A stretch of 64,000 nt of DNA from Friedmanniella luteola. GTDB lineage: Bacteria; Actinomycetota; Actinomycetes; Propionibacteriales; Propionibacteriaceae. Position 1 is the stretch's first letter; every line of letters starts with the position of its first letter. Below the pieces are notes generated by a model. The model saw nothing but the letters and a program-made list of their open reading frames with translations, made no database searches and was not told the DNA's origin. Where the stretch lies: positions 2,108,001-2,172,000 of the forward strand of contig NZ_LT629749.1 in assembly GCF_900105065.1 (NCBI RefSeq), in the 5' to 3' direction. Below are positions 53,274 to 62,790 of the stretch, piece after piece. The position numbers and the translations under genes were made by a program.

Positions 53274-55264
53274 CGGGCGGGCCCGCCCGGGTCGTCCTCG
53301 TCGGCGTCCGCGGCTTCGGGGCCGTGCACGCGGCCCGGATCGCCGGGCTGCAGCAGCAGGGGCGGGTCGAGCTGGTGGCCTGCGTCGACCCGGTCGTGGT
53401 GGCCGACCCGCCGGTCGCGCACGGGGTCCCGCTGCACCCCGACCTGCCCGCGGCCCTGGCCGTCGCCGGCCCGGTCGACGTCGTCGTGGTGGCCGCACCG
53501 CTGGGCGAGCACTTCGTCCTGGCCGAGACCGCCCTGCGGGCGGGCGCGGACGTGCTGCTGGAGAAGCCGCCGGTCGCCTCGCTCGACGACTTCGCCCGGC
53601 TGCTCGCCACGGAGACCGCCACCGGCCGGGTGGTGCAGGTCGGCTTCCAGAGCCTGGGCTCGGACGGGTTGGAGGCCTTCGCCGCGGACGCGTTCGAGAT
53701 CGGCGCGGTCACCCACGTCGGTGCCGTCGGGGCCTGGTCGCGCCCGCGCGCCTACTGGGAGCGCTCGCCCTGGGCCGGCCACCGCAGCCTGGACGGCCGC
53801 GCCGTCGTCGACGGGGTCGCCACCAACCCGCTCGCGCACGCCGTGGCCACCGCCCTGGCCCTGGTGCGCGCCCGCACCGTCGACGACGTGCGGGCGGTCG
53901 ACGTGGACCTGTACCGGGCGAACGCCATCGAGAGCGACGACACCTCCGTGGTCCGCGTCCACACCACCGGCGGGCGGACGGTCACCTGCGCGCTGACCCT
54001 GTGCGCGCCCGTGCAGCGGGAGCCGGTGCTGCACGTGCACGGCCCCGGCGGGTCGGCCGACTACCGCTACACCACCGACGAGGTGGTCGTCCACGGACCC
54101 GACGGACCCCGGACCCAGGTCCTCGGCCGCGAGGACCTGCTGGAGAACCTGCTCGCGCACCGCCGCACGGGTGAGCCGCTGCGGGTCCCGCTGGTCAGCA
54201 CGGGGGCGTTCATGCGGGTGCTGGCCGCGGTGGCCGACGCCGACGACCCCGTCCGCATCGACCCGCGAGCCATCCGCTGGGTGGGCGAGGGGCCGGACCG
54301 GTACCCCGTCGTCGACGACGTGGAGCACTGGCTGGAGCGGGCGGCCTCCACCGGCCGCACCTTCCGGGAGCTCGGGGTGCCCTGGGCGCACGCCGGCCGC
54401 GACCGCGTGCTGGTGCGGCTCCGGGTCGAGGGCCACCGCGTCGCCGACTACCACGACGGGGCCGGCACGCTGCCGACCTCCACCCCACGGCCGGTGCTGC
54501 ACCCGGTCTCGACGCTCACCGGGGTGCGGGTGTCCGCGCAGCACCCGGCCGACCACGACTGGCACACCGGTGTCGGGCTGGCCGTCCCCGACGTCGACGG
54601 CACCAACCTCTGGGGCGGTGGCACCTACGTGCACGGCCAGGGCTACCGGCTGCTGGACGACCACGGCCGGGTCGACGGTGAGCCCCCGCTGGTCACCGAC
54701 GGCGGGTTCCGCCAGCGGCTGGCGTGGCGGAGCCGCGACGGCGCCGTGCTGCTCGAGGAGCAGCGGACGGTCCGCTGGGGGCCCCTCGACGGCCGGGCCT
54801 GGCACCTCCACCTCGGCACGGTGCTGCGCGCCGGGCGCGGCGCGACGGTGGGCTCGCCGGGCAGCAAGGGCCGCCCCGACGGCGGCTACGGCGGCTTCTT
54901 CTGGCGGTTCCCGGCCTGCGCGGACGTCGACGTCCTCACCGCCGACGCCCGGGGCGAGCAGGCGGTGCAGGGCACCGTCAGCCCCTGGGTGGCGTGGGCG
55001 GCCGACTTCACGGCCGCCCCCGGGGTCAGCGGCCCGGCGACGGTGGTGCTGTCCTCCCCGTCGGCCGCCGACGCGGGGGACCCCTGGTTCGTCCGGGTCC
55101 GCGACTACCCCGGGCTCGGCTCCGCCCTCGCCTGGCGGGACCCGGTGGTGCTGCCCCCGGGCGGCGAGCTCGCCCGGCGGTTCGACGTCGCCGTCGTCGA
55201 CGGCCGGCTGAGCCCCGCCGAGGCCGCCGACGTGGCCGCCGCGCTGGTCGGGGTGCGGGCATGA
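53270..55264 (+). CDS. Gfo/Idh/MocA oxidoreductase fused to a DUF6807 (PmoA) domain
   Basis: Residues 1-360 of 664 form a Gfo/Idh enzyme: VVLVGVRGFGAVHAARI, VVVVAAPLGEHFVLAETAL, the motif VLLEKPPVA near residue 95, then VDGVATNPLAHAVATAL. Residues from about 375 form a DUF6807 domain: LHPVSTLTGVRVS, DHDWHTGVGLAV, NLWGGGTYVHGQG and GGYGGFFWRFPA. DUF6807 proteins are frequent neighbours of Gfo/Idh genes in sugar loci but a fusion is less common. The pairing implies a two-step conversion of the same sugar derivative. Confidence 0.85.
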   Translation: MTGGPARVVLVGVRGFGAVHAARIAGLQQQGRVELVACVDPVVVADPPVAHGVPLHPDLPAALAVAGPVDVVVVAAPLGEHFVLAETALRAGADVLLEKPPVASLDDFARLLATETATGRVVQVGFQSLGSDGLEAFAADAFEIGAVTHVGAVGAWSRPRAYWERSPWAGHRSLDGRAVVDGVATNPLAHAVATALALVRARTVDDVRAVDVDLYRANAIESDDTSVVRVHTTGGRTVTCALTLCAPVQREPVLHVHGPGGSADYRYTTDEVVVHGPDGPRTQVLGREDLLENLLAHRRTGEPLRVPLVSTGAFMRVLAAVADADDPVRIDPRAIRWVGEGPDRYPVVDDVEHWLERAASTGRTFRELGVPWAHAGRDRVLVRLRVEGHRVADYHDGAGTLPTSTPRPVLHPVSTLTGVRVSAQHPADHDWHTGVGLAVPDVDGTNLWGGGTYVHGQGYRLLDDHGRVDGEPPLVTDGGFRQRLAWRSRDGAVLLEEQRTVRWGPLDGRAWHLHLGTVLRAGRGATVGSPGSKGRPDGGYGGFFWRFPACADVDVLTADARGEQAVQGTVSPWVAWAADFTAAPGVSGPATVVLSSPSAADAGDPWFVRVRDYPGLGSALAWRDPVVLPPGGELARRFDVAVVDGRLSPAEAADVAAALVGVRA

Positions 55265-56322
55265 CCGGGCTCGCACCCGCCGTCGTCACGACGTCGGCCG
55301 ACCACGCCGAGAAGCGGCGCCGGCTGCTGGCGGTCCTGGACGGCACGGGCGCCGAGGCGCTGGCGCTGACCGGTTCGACGGCGCTGGCCTGGTACCTCGA
55401 CGGGGCGCGCAGCCACGTCAGCCTGGCCGCCGACCCGGTGCTCGCCGTCCGGGTCAGCCGGGACGCCGACGAGGTCCTGCTCACGAGCAACGAGACGGCC
55501 CGGCTGGTCCGCGAGGAGCTGCCCGGCTGGCTGACCGTCTGCGAGCGGCCCTGGTACGCGGGGCGGCCCGACCTCCACGCGCGGCCCGAGACCGCCCTGG
55601 CCGACGCCCTGCTGCGGGCCCGCTCGCCGCTGCTGCCGGTCGAGACCGAGCGGTTCGCCCGGCTGGGCGCCGACGCGGCGACCGCCCTGACCGACGTCCT
55701 CGCCGTCGCGGAGCCGTCCTGGACCGAGCGCCGGCTGGCGGGCGAGGTCGCCCGGGCCGTCGTGGAGCGCGGGGCCGACCCCCTGGTCGTCCTCGTCGGC
55801 GGCGAGGACCGTGCCCACCTGCCCCACCCGCTGCCCACCGGCGGCCCGCTGGGCCGCCGGGTCCTGGTCGTGCTGTGCGCCCGGCGGCACGGGCTGGTGG
55901 TGAACCTGAGCCGGGCCCTCGCCTTCGGAGACCTCGACGCGGCCGAGCGGGACGTCCAGGACCGGGTGCTCGCCGTGGAGCAGGCCGCCCTCGACGCGCT
56001 GGCCCCCGGGGTCACGCTGGCGGAGGTCCTGGGGGTGGTCGGCCGGGCCTACGCCACCCAGGGTTTCGGCGCCGACCACTGGCGCGGGCACCACCAGGGC
56101 GGCGTCGCCGGCTACGCCGGCCGGGACCCGCGCGCCACCCCCGACTGCTCCTTCTCCGTCGCGGTCGGCCAGGCCTTCGCCTGGAACCCGTGGGTGCCCG
56201 GGGGGAAGGTCGAGGACACCGTGCTGCTGGGCGACGACGGCCTGGAGGTGCTCAGCGTCGACCCGCGCTGGCCGTCCGTCCGGGTCGGCGGCCGCCGCCG
56301 GCCCGTCGTCTGGGAGCGCTGA
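55261..56322 (+). CDS. M24-fold (aminopeptidase P/creatinase-like) protein lacking obvious metal ligands
   Basis: The 353-residue protein has a creatinase-like N-terminal domain (AEKRRRLLAVLDGTGAEALAL) and a pita-bread domain with HHQGGVAGYAG, FAWNPWVPGGKVEDTVLL and a final VLSVDP strand. In active M24 peptidases two Asp ligands sit in the strand region that here reads HGLVVNLSRALAFGD, and neither is present at the expected place. The protein is therefore probably not a metallopeptidase and may act as a creatinase-like hydrolase or binder. It overlaps the upstream gene as ATGA. Confidence 0.7.
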   Translation: MTGLAPAVVTTSADHAEKRRRLLAVLDGTGAEALALTGSTALAWYLDGARSHVSLAADPVLAVRVSRDADEVLLTSNETARLVREELPGWLTVCERPWYAGRPDLHARPETALADALLRARSPLLPVETERFARLGADAATALTDVLAVAEPSWTERRLAGEVARAVVERGADPLVVLVGGEDRAHLPHPLPTGGPLGRRVLVVLCARRHGLVVNLSRALAFGDLDAAERDVQDRVLAVEQAALDALAPGVTLAEVLGVVGRAYATQGFGADHWRGHHQGGVAGYAGRDPRATPDCSFSVAVGQAFAWNPWVPGGKVEDTVLLGDDGLEVLSVDPRWPSVRVGGRRRPVVWER

Positions 56323-56386
56323 CCCGCCAGCGGGCCCGCCCCACCACCCACGCCGCCCCCGGGCGGCCGAGAGGACACGCGACACC

Positions 56387-57277
56387 ATGAGCACCATCGC
56401 CTTCGTCGGGCTCGGCATCATGGGCGGCCCGATGGCCGCCCACCTCGTGCGCGCCGGCCACACCGTGCGGGGCGTCAACCGCAGCCCCGCGGCCGTCCAG
56501 CGGCTGGTCGAGGCCGGCGGCCAGGACGGCGGCAGCGTCGCGGAGGCCGTCCGGGACGCCGACGTGGTCATCACCATGGTCCCGGACTCCCCGGACGTCG
56601 AGGCCGTGGCGCTCGGCCCGGACGGGATCTACGCCCACGCCCGCCCCGGGGCGCTGCACGTCGACATGTCCTCGATCCGCCCGGACGTGGCCGTCGGCCT
56701 GGCCGCGACCGGGGCGGCGGCCGGCGTCCGGGTGCTCGACGCCCCCGTGAGCGGCGGGCAGGCGGGCGCCCAGGAGGCCACGCTCTCGATCATGGTCGGC
56801 GGCGAGGTGGACGCCTTCGCCGCGGCCCGGCCGCTGCTCGAGGTGATGGGCAGCACCGTCGTCCACGTCGGTCCGGCCGGCTCCGGCCAGACGGTCAAGG
56901 CGGCCAACCAGCTGGTGGTGGGCGGCACCTACCAGCTGCTCGCCGAGGCGATCGTCTTCCTGCGCGCCCACGGTGTCGACGACGAGGCGGCGCTCCGGGT
57001 GCTGGCCGGCGGCCTCGCGGGGAGCACTGTGCTGGACCGCAAGGGCGCCGCCATGCTGGCCGGCCGCTTCGAGCCGGGGTTCCGGGTGGACCTGCACCAC
57101 AAGGACATGGGCATCGTCACCGCCGCGGCCCGGGAGCAGGGCGTCGCCCTGCCCCTCGGGGCGCTGACCGCCCAGCTGATCGGCGCCCTCCGCGCCCAGG
57201 GCGACGGCGGGCTCGACCACTCCGCCCTGCTGCGCGGCGTCGAGCGGCTGTCCGGCCGCCCGGTGAGCGGGGACTGA
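56387..57277 (+). CDS. 2-hydroxy-3-oxopropionate (tartronate semialdehyde) reductase-like enzyme
   Basis: The 296-residue protein belongs to the beta-hydroxyacid dehydrogenases: IAFVGLGIMGGPMAAHLVRAGH, VNRSPAA (NADP-type Arg), LDAPVSGGQAGAQEATLSIMVGG as substrate motif, the catalytic Lys in GQTVKAANQLVVG, and HHKDMGIVTAAA. The expected reaction is reduction of tartronate semialdehyde to D-glycerate, the last step of aldarate breakdown. It follows the M24-like gene by 64 bases with its own GAGAGGA ribosome site and closes the acid-sugar gene run. Confidence 0.85.
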   Translation: MSTIAFVGLGIMGGPMAAHLVRAGHTVRGVNRSPAAVQRLVEAGGQDGGSVAEAVRDADVVITMVPDSPDVEAVALGPDGIYAHARPGALHVDMSSIRPDVAVGLAATGAAAGVRVLDAPVSGGQAGAQEATLSIMVGGEVDAFAAARPLLEVMGSTVVHVGPAGSGQTVKAANQLVVGGTYQLLAEAIVFLRAHGVDDEAALRVLAGGLAGSTVLDRKGAAMLAGRFEPGFRVDLHHKDMGIVTAAAREQGVALPLGALTAQLIGALRAQGDGGLDHSALLRGVERLSGRPVSGD

Positions 57278-57292
57278 GCCCCCGCGGCCTGA

Positions 57293-57317
57293 GCCCGTCG
57301 ACGGCCCTTCGACGGGC
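57293..57317. terminator. Hairpin between convergent genes
   Basis: GCCCGTCGA and TCGACGGGC pair as a 9-bp stem with a 7-base loop, 15 bases after the reductase stop and 45 bases before the end of the opposing gene. The arms resemble the TTCGAC-type dispersed repeats of some actinobacteria. Confidence 0.55.
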
Positions 57318-57361
57318 CCGGGGATGGGCGGCGGCCCCTTCGACCCGCCGGGGAGCGGTGG

Positions 57362-58897
57362 TCAGCTGGGGGTGACCGCCACCTCCACGACGGCCCAGGA
57401 CAGCGCCGGCAGCGTCACCGCGAGCGCGCCGTCCTCGAGGACCGCGCCGTCCCAGTCGACGAGGCCGACCGGCGAGGCGTCGGCGGTGTTCGCGCTGAAG
57501 CGGTCACCGCCCTCCGGCGTCGCGAGCACCCGGGCCGACACGACCTGGTCGGCCGTGAAGCCGTGCAGGGGCACCGTGACCTCGGCGGCCTCGTCGAGGC
57601 TGCGGTTGGCCAGGAAGAGGGCGATCCGGCCGGTCGCCGCGTCCCAGGTCGCGCTGGCGTCGACCAGGTCGGCCTCGCCGTACCGGGCGGTGGTGTAGTG
57701 GTCGGACGTGACGGACAGCCGCAGGATCTCCCCGGACGCCGTCTGCGCCATCGCGGCGAACGGGTAGAAGATCGTCTGCCGCCAGGCGGGGCCGCCCTCC
57801 TGGGTGCGGACCAGGCCGAGCAGGTTGACCAGCTGCGCCTGGTTGGCGATCTTGACCCGGTCCCCGTGCCGGAGCAGCGAGTTGAGCAGGGTGCCGACGA
57901 CGACGGCCTCGGTCACGTCGTAGTCGCCCTCGCCGATCGGCGGGTGCTCGGCCCAGTTCCGGGTGATCTCGGCCTCGGTGGCGACCGGGTGCTCCGGGTC
58001 GTGCCGGTAGGACACGTTCCACTCGTCGAAGGAGAGGTTGATCGTCTTGGTGTGCCGGTCGCGCGCCCGGACGAAGTCGGCGGTCGCGACGACGGCCTCG
58101 ATGAAGCGGTCCATGTCGACGCCGCTGGCCAGGAAGCTGCCGACGTCGCCGTCGGAGTCGGCGTAGTAGACGTGCAGCGAGATGTAGTCGACCAGCGCGT
58201 AGGTGTGGGTGAGGACCGTCTGCTCCCAGGCCCCGAAGGTCGGCATCGAGAGGTTGGAGCTGCCGCACGCGACCAGCTCCAGCGAGTCGTCGATCATCCG
58301 CATCGCCCGCGCGGCCTCCGCCGCCAGCCGGCCGTACTCGTCCGCGGTCTTGAAGCCGATCTGCCAGGGGCCGTCCATCTCGTTGCCGAGGCACCACAGC
58401 TTGATGCCGAAGGGCTCCTCGGCCCCGTTCCGGCGGCGCAGGTCGGAGAGCTCGGTGCCGCCGGGGTGGTTGGCGTACTCCAGCAGCGCCCGGGCCGCCG
58501 CGACGCCGCGCGTGCCGAGGTTGACCGCCTCCATGATCTCGACGTCGGCCTGCCGCGCCCAGTCGACGAACTCGTGCAGGCCGAAGGCGTTGGTCTCCAG
58601 GGTGTGCCACGCGCCGTCCAGCCGCCGCGGACGCTGCTCGACCGGCCCGACCCCGTCCTCCCAGTCGTAGCCCGAGACGAAGTTGCCGCCGGGGTAGCGG
58701 ACGACGCTGACGCCCAGCTCGCGGGTGAGCTCGAGGACGTCCCGGCGCAGCCCGTCCGCGCCGGCCTCGGGATGACCGGGTTCGTAGATCCCCGTGTAGA
58801 CGCAGCGGCCCATGTGCTCCACGAAGGAGCCGAAGAGCCGGCGCGGGACCGGTCCCAGGGTGAAGTCGCGGTCGACGGTGACACGTGCCTGGACCAA
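57362..58897 (-). CDS. abfA: GH51 alpha-L-arabinofuranosidase, TTG start
   Basis: The 511-residue protein is a complete GH51 enzyme: LFGSFVEHMGRCVYTGIYEPG, VVRYPGGNFVSGYDWEDG, the acid/base Glu in CLGNEMDGPWQ near residue 173 and the nucleophile Glu in SFDEWNVSYRH near residue 292. It releases terminal arabinofuranose from oligosaccharides; with no signal peptide it works inside the cell. The TTG at 58897 is chosen because GAGGAAGG lies just upstream. A GTG at 58927 lies at or before the predicted transcription start, which follows a TAGCGT box at 58935-58930. Confidence 0.92.
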   Translation of the reverse strand: MVQARVTVDRDFTLGPVPRRLFGSFVEHMGRCVYTGIYEPGHPEAGADGLRRDVLELTRELGVSVVRYPGGNFVSGYDWEDGVGPVEQRPRRLDGAWHTLETNAFGLHEFVDWARQADVEIMEAVNLGTRGVAAARALLEYANHPGGTELSDLRRRNGAEEPFGIKLWCLGNEMDGPWQIGFKTADEYGRLAAEAARAMRMIDDSLELVACGSSNLSMPTFGAWEQTVLTHTYALVDYISLHVYYADSDGDVGSFLASGVDMDRFIEAVVATADFVRARDRHTKTINLSFDEWNVSYRHDPEHPVATEAEITRNWAEHPPIGEGDYDVTEAVVVGTLLNSLLRHGDRVKIANQAQLVNLLGLVRTQEGGPAWRQTIFYPFAAMAQTASGEILRLSVTSDHYTTARYGEADLVDASATWDAATGRIALFLANRSLDEAAEVTVPLHGFTADQVVSARVLATPEGGDRFSANTADASPVGLVDWDGAVLEDGALAVTLPALSWAVVEVAVTPS

Positions 58898-58929
58898 CGG
58901 AGGTCCTTCCTCTGCGGGGTGGGACACCG

Positions 58930-58935
58930 ACGCTA
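58930..58935 (-). promoter_or_regulatory. -10 box of the arabinofuranosidase gene
   Basis: On the minus strand TAGCGT at 58935-58930 predicts transcription from about 58923, leaving a short leader with GAGGAAGG before the TTG at 58897. Confidence 0.45.
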
Positions 58936-59084
58936 GTGCGTGCCCCCGTCGCTCCCGCCGGGCGACCCGCCGTGCAGGGGTCCCGAGCGCATAGCCCGTC
59001 GAGGCATCCCCGGTCTCCGGCGGGCGGAGCGGCGGGACTACCGTCGGTCCCCGGGGCGCTCGCCCCAGGGTCGGAGGTCAGCAC

Positions 59085-60518
59085 GTGTCCGCAACGACGG
59101 AGCAGAACGAGAAGCACACCGCGAAGGTCGTCGGCGTCACCGTCGCGGCCGCCGTCGGCGGGTTCCTCTTCGGGTTCGACAGCTCGGTGGTGAACGGCGC
59201 CGTCGACGCCATCCAGGGCGACTTCAGGCTCAGCGACGTGCTCGTCGGGTTCTCGGTGGCCGTCGCCCTGCTGGGCTGCGCCGTCGGGGCCTGGTTCGCC
59301 GGCCAGCTGGCCGACCGGATCGGCCGCAAGAAGGTCATGCTGATCGGCGCCGTGCTGTTCCTCGCCTCCGCCTTCGGCGCGGGGCTGGCCACCGGGGTCG
59401 TGTCGCTGATCATCTGGCGGATCATCGGCGGCCTGGGGATCGGCATCGCCTCCGTGATCGCCCCCGCCTACATCGCCGAGATCGCGCCGGCGCGCTACCG
59501 CGGGGCGCTCGCCTCGACCCAGCAGCTGGCGATCACGCTGGGCATCTTCGCCGCGCTGCTCTCCGACGCACTGCTGCAGGACGCCGCCGGGGGCGCGTCC
59601 GAGCAGCTGTGGTTCGGGCTGCAGGCCTGGCGCTGGATGTTCCTGGTCGGCGCGGTGCCGGCCGTGGTCTACGGGCTGCTGTCGCTCACGATCCCCGAGT
59701 CGCCCCGGTACCTGGTGGCCAAGGACCTCGACGACGAGGCGGCCGACGTGCTCAGCCGGGTCACCGGCGAACGGCACCCCGCCGAGCGGATCAAGGAGAT
59801 CCGGATCACCCTGCGGCGGGAGTCGAAGTCGTCCTTCCGGGACGTCCGCGGCGACCGCGGCGGGCTGCATCCGCTCGTCTGGGTGGGCATCGGTCTGGCC
59901 GCGCTGCAGCAGCTGGTCGGCATCAACGCGATCTTCTACTACTCGACCACCCTGTGGCGCTCGGTCGGGTTCACCGAGGACCAGTCCTTCACCACCTCGG
60001 TGATCACCGCCGTCATCAACGTGGTGATGACCTTCGTGGCCATCCTCTTCGTCGACCGGCTCGGCCGCCGCAAGCTGCTGATGAGCGGCTCGGCCGGCAT
60101 GTTCGTCGGCCTGCTGATGGCGTGCCTGGCCTTCACCCAGCAGCAGGGGAGCGGTGACGACGTCACCCTGCCCGGCAACTGGGGGGTCGTCGCCCTCATC
60201 GGCGCCAACCTGTTCGTCGTCTGCTTCGCTGCCACCTGGGGCCCGATCATGTGGGTGATGCTCGGCGAGATGTTCCCGAACCGGATGCGCGCCGTCGCCC
60301 TCGGGCTGTGCACGGCGGTCAACTGGGTCGCCAACTTCGCCGTCTCCCTGCTGTTCCCCGAGCTGGCCCGGTCGGTGGGTCTCGGCTGGATCTACGGCGG
60401 GTTCGCCTTCTTCGCCCTCGTCTCCTTCGTCTTCGTCCGCACTCTCGTGCCCGAGACGAAGGGCATGGAGCTGGAGGACATGCAGGGCAGCACCAACCGG
60501 ACCCGCGCGGAGGTCTGA
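59085..60518 (+). CDS. Sugar porter family MFS transporter (sugar/proton symporter)
   Basis: The 477-residue protein has twelve membrane spans and the sugar-porter signatures: FLFGFDSSVVNGAVDAIQ, DRIGRKK in loop 2-3, RIIGGLGIGIASVIAPAYIAE, PESPRYL, QQLVGINAIFYYS, DRLGRRKL and PETKG. It resembles xylose, arabinose and glucose symporters. Being divergent from the arabinofuranosidase gene suggests import of free arabinose or another pentose. The GTG start follows TCGGAGG. Confidence 0.92.
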   Translation: MSATTEQNEKHTAKVVGVTVAAAVGGFLFGFDSSVVNGAVDAIQGDFRLSDVLVGFSVAVALLGCAVGAWFAGQLADRIGRKKVMLIGAVLFLASAFGAGLATGVVSLIIWRIIGGLGIGIASVIAPAYIAEIAPARYRGALASTQQLAITLGIFAALLSDALLQDAAGGASEQLWFGLQAWRWMFLVGAVPAVVYGLLSLTIPESPRYLVAKDLDDEAADVLSRVTGERHPAERIKEIRITLRRESKSSFRDVRGDRGGLHPLVWVGIGLAALQQLVGINAIFYYSTTLWRSVGFTEDQSFTTSVITAVINVVMTFVAILFVDRLGRRKLLMSGSAGMFVGLLMACLAFTQQQGSGDDVTLPGNWGVVALIGANLFVVCFAATWGPIMWVMLGEMFPNRMRAVALGLCTAVNWVANFAVSLLFPELARSVGLGWIYGGFAFFALVSFVFVRTLVPETKGMELEDMQGSTNRTRAEV

Positions 60519-60717
60519 GGGGCGGGAGCCGGCGGGTGACCAGCCCTCCTGCACCCCGTCGGTGACGGTGCGCCCCGTGCACCGGGTGCAGCAGCGCGTC
60601 CGGGGTGCAGCAGTGCGGACGGGCGGGCGGCGGCCCGATATGGCGTCGAGCGCCACGGCCGTCCCGGTCTAGGGTTGGGCCGGGCCGCCGGCCCCGAGAA
60701 CCCCGTGAGAAAGGTCA

Positions 60718-62733
60718 GTGCGCAACGTGTCGAGCCTGTCGATCACCCTGGTCCGCGACGACGCCCGTGAGCAGCGTGACGTCGAGACCACGACGACCGG
60801 CCTCGACCTGTTCGGCACCGACCGGGCCGTCGTCGCCGTCCGCGTGGGCGGCGAGCTGCGCGACCTCGACCGGCCCTTCGCCGACGGCGACGTCGTCGAG
60901 CCCGTGCTGGTCGACAGCCCCGACGGGCTCGCGATCCTGCGGCACTCCGCGGCCCACGTCGCCGCGCAGGCCGTCCAGGCCCGGCACCCCGACGCGAAGC
61001 TGGGCATCGGCCCGCCCATCGTCGACGGCTTCTACTACGACTTCGACGTGGCCGAGCCGTTCACCCCGGAGGACCTGCGCGACCTGGAGAAGGCGATGCA
61101 GCGCATCGTCAAGGAGCGCCAGCGCTTCCGCCGCCGGGAGGTCAGCGACGAGGAGGCCCGGGCCGAGCTGGCCGACGAGCCGTACAAGCTGGAGCTGATC
61201 GCCGACAAGGGCTCCGCGGCACCCGAGGCGACCGGTCCCGACGGGCCCGACGGCGGCGGGGACGCGGCCAGCGTCGAGGTCGGCGCCGGCCAGCTGACGA
61301 TCTACGACAACCTGCGGCGCGACGACTCCGTCGCCTGGAAGGACCTGTGCCGCGGCCCGCACGTGCCGCACACGGGCTACCTCACCGCGTTCGCGCTCAC
61401 CCGCAACTCCGCCGCCTACTGGCGCGGCGACCAGGCCAACCAGCAGCTGCAGCGGCTCTACGGCACCGCCTGGCCGAGTCGCGAGGCGCTCAAGGCCTAC
61501 CAGACGCGACTGGAGGAGGCGGCCAAGCGCGACCACCGCAAGCTGGGCGTCGAGCTGGACCTGTACTCCTTCCCCGACGAGCTGGGCTCCGGCCTGCCCG
61601 TGTTCCACCCCAGGGGCGGGGTGCTGAAGCGCGAGATGGAGGACTACGTCCGCCGCCGCCACATCGAGGAGGGCTTCTCCTACGTCGGCACGCCCCACAT
61701 CTCCAAGGAGGGGCTCTTCCACACCTCCGGGCACCTGCCGTACTACGCCGAGGGCATGTTCCCGCCGATGGAGGTCGAGGGCGGGAACTACTACCTCAAG
61801 GCCATGAACTGCCCGATGCACAACCTGATCTACCGCTCGCGCGGGCGGTCCTACCGCGAGCTGCCGCTGCGGCTGTTCGAGTTCGGCAACGTCTACCGCT
61901 ACGAGAAGTCGGGCGTCGTGCACGGCCTGACCCGCGTCCGCGGCATGACGCAGGACGACTCCCACTCCTACGTCACCCCCGAGCAGGCGCCGGGGGAGAT
62001 CCAGCACCTGCTGGACTTCGTGCTGGGGCTGCTGCGCGACTTCGGGCTGAGCGACTACTACCTCGAGCTGTCGACGCGCGACGACTCGGACAAGTTCATC
62101 GGGTCCGACGCGGAGTGGGCGGTCGCGACGCAGGTCCTGGAGGACGTCGCCACCCGCTCGGGCATCGAGCTGGTGCCCGACCCGGGCGGCGCGGCCTACT
62201 ACGGCCCGAAGATCTCCGTGCAGATCCGCGACGCCATCGGCCGCAGCTGGCAGATGTCGACCATCCAGTACGACTTCAACCAGCCCGCACGGTTCGGGCT
62301 GGAATACCAGGCCTCCGACGGCACCCGGCAGCAGCCGGTGATGATCCACTCGGCCAAGTTCGGCTCGATCGAGCGGTTCATCGGGGTCCTCGTCGAGCAC
62401 TACGCCGGCGCCTTCCCGCCCTGGCTGGCCCCGCTCCAGGTGGTGGGGATCCCGGTCGCCGACGAGTTCGCGGACTACCTCGAGGAGGTCTTCGCCGGCC
62501 TCCGGAAGGCGGGGGTCCGGGCCGAGGTCGACCACTCCGACGACCGGATGCAGAAGAAGATCCGGACGGCCCAGAAGGCGAAGGTGCCCTACCAGCTGAT
62601 CGCCGGGGGCGAGGACCGCGACGCGGGGGCGGTGTCGTTCCGCTACCGCGACGGGACCCAGAAGAACGGCGTCCCGGTGGCCGAGGCCGTCGCCGAGATC
62701 ACCGACGCGATCGCCCGCCGCACCCAGGTCTGA
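60718..62733 (+). CDS. thrS: Threonyl-tRNA synthetase
   Basis: The 671-residue protein has the full ThrS layout: TGS domain at residues 1-65, editing domain with [11 protein letters not shown] (His-x-x-x-His) and DLCRGPHV, catalytic core with motif 1 at [28 protein letters not shown] (zinc Cys and His), motif 2 [13 protein letters not shown] to [13 protein letters not shown], and motif 3 [18 protein letters not shown], then an anticodon-binding domain with [14 protein letters not shown]. It charges tRNA-Thr and is essential. The GTG at 60718 follows GAGAAAGG. No T-box leader is visible in the 199-base gap upstream. Confidence 0.97.
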   Translation: MRNVSSLSITLVRDDAREQRDVETTTTGLDLFGTDRAVVAVRVGGELRDLDRPFADGDVVEPVLVDSPDGLAILRHSAAHVAAQAVQARHPDAKLGIGPPIVDGFYYDFDVAEPFTPEDLRDLEKAMQRIVKERQRFRRREVSDEEARAELADEPYKLELIADKGSAAPEATGPDGPDGGGDAASVEVGAGQLTIYDNLRRDDSVAWKDLCRGPHVPHTGYLTAFALTRNSAAYWRGDQANQQLQRLYGTAWPSREALKAYQTRLEEAAKRDHRKLGVELDLYSFPDELGSGLPVFHPRGGVLKREMEDYVRRRHIEEGFSYVGTPHISKEGLFHTSGHLPYYAEGMFPPMEVEGGNYYLKAMNCPMHNLIYRSRGRSYRELPLRLFEFGNVYRYEKSGVVHGLTRVRGMTQDDSHSYVTPEQAPGEIQHLLDFVLGLLRDFGLSDYYLELSTRDDSDKFIGSDAEWAVATQVLEDVATRSGIELVPDPGGAAYYGPKISVQIRDAIGRSWQMSTIQYDFNQPARFGLEYQASDGTRQQPVMIHSAKFGSIERFIGVLVEHYAGAFPPWLAPLQVVGIPVADEFADYLEEVFAGLRKAGVRAEVDHSDDRMQKKIRTAQKAKVPYQLIAGGEDRDAGAVSFRYRDGTQKNGVPVAEAVAEITDAIARRTQV

Positions 62734-62778
62734 GCGCGGCTGGCCGCGTCTGATGTCAGCTGCCCTGCGCCGAGCGCT

Positions 62779-62784
62779 TAGGGT
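62779..62784 (+). promoter_or_regulatory. -10 box of a probable leaderless transcript
   Basis: TAGGGT ends 6 bases before the GTG at 62791. Confidence 0.55.
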
Positions 62785-62790
62785 CGTCCC

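Noticed and set aside
60580-60615. Tandem GGGTGCAGCAG copies as a repeat array
   Set aside because: Only two imperfect copies, about 25 bases apart, with no larger structure.
60519-60717. T-box riboswitch upstream of thrS
   Set aside because: No T-box sequence, specifier stem or antiterminator is visible in the 199-base gap; a simple promoter near 60670-60675 is enough.
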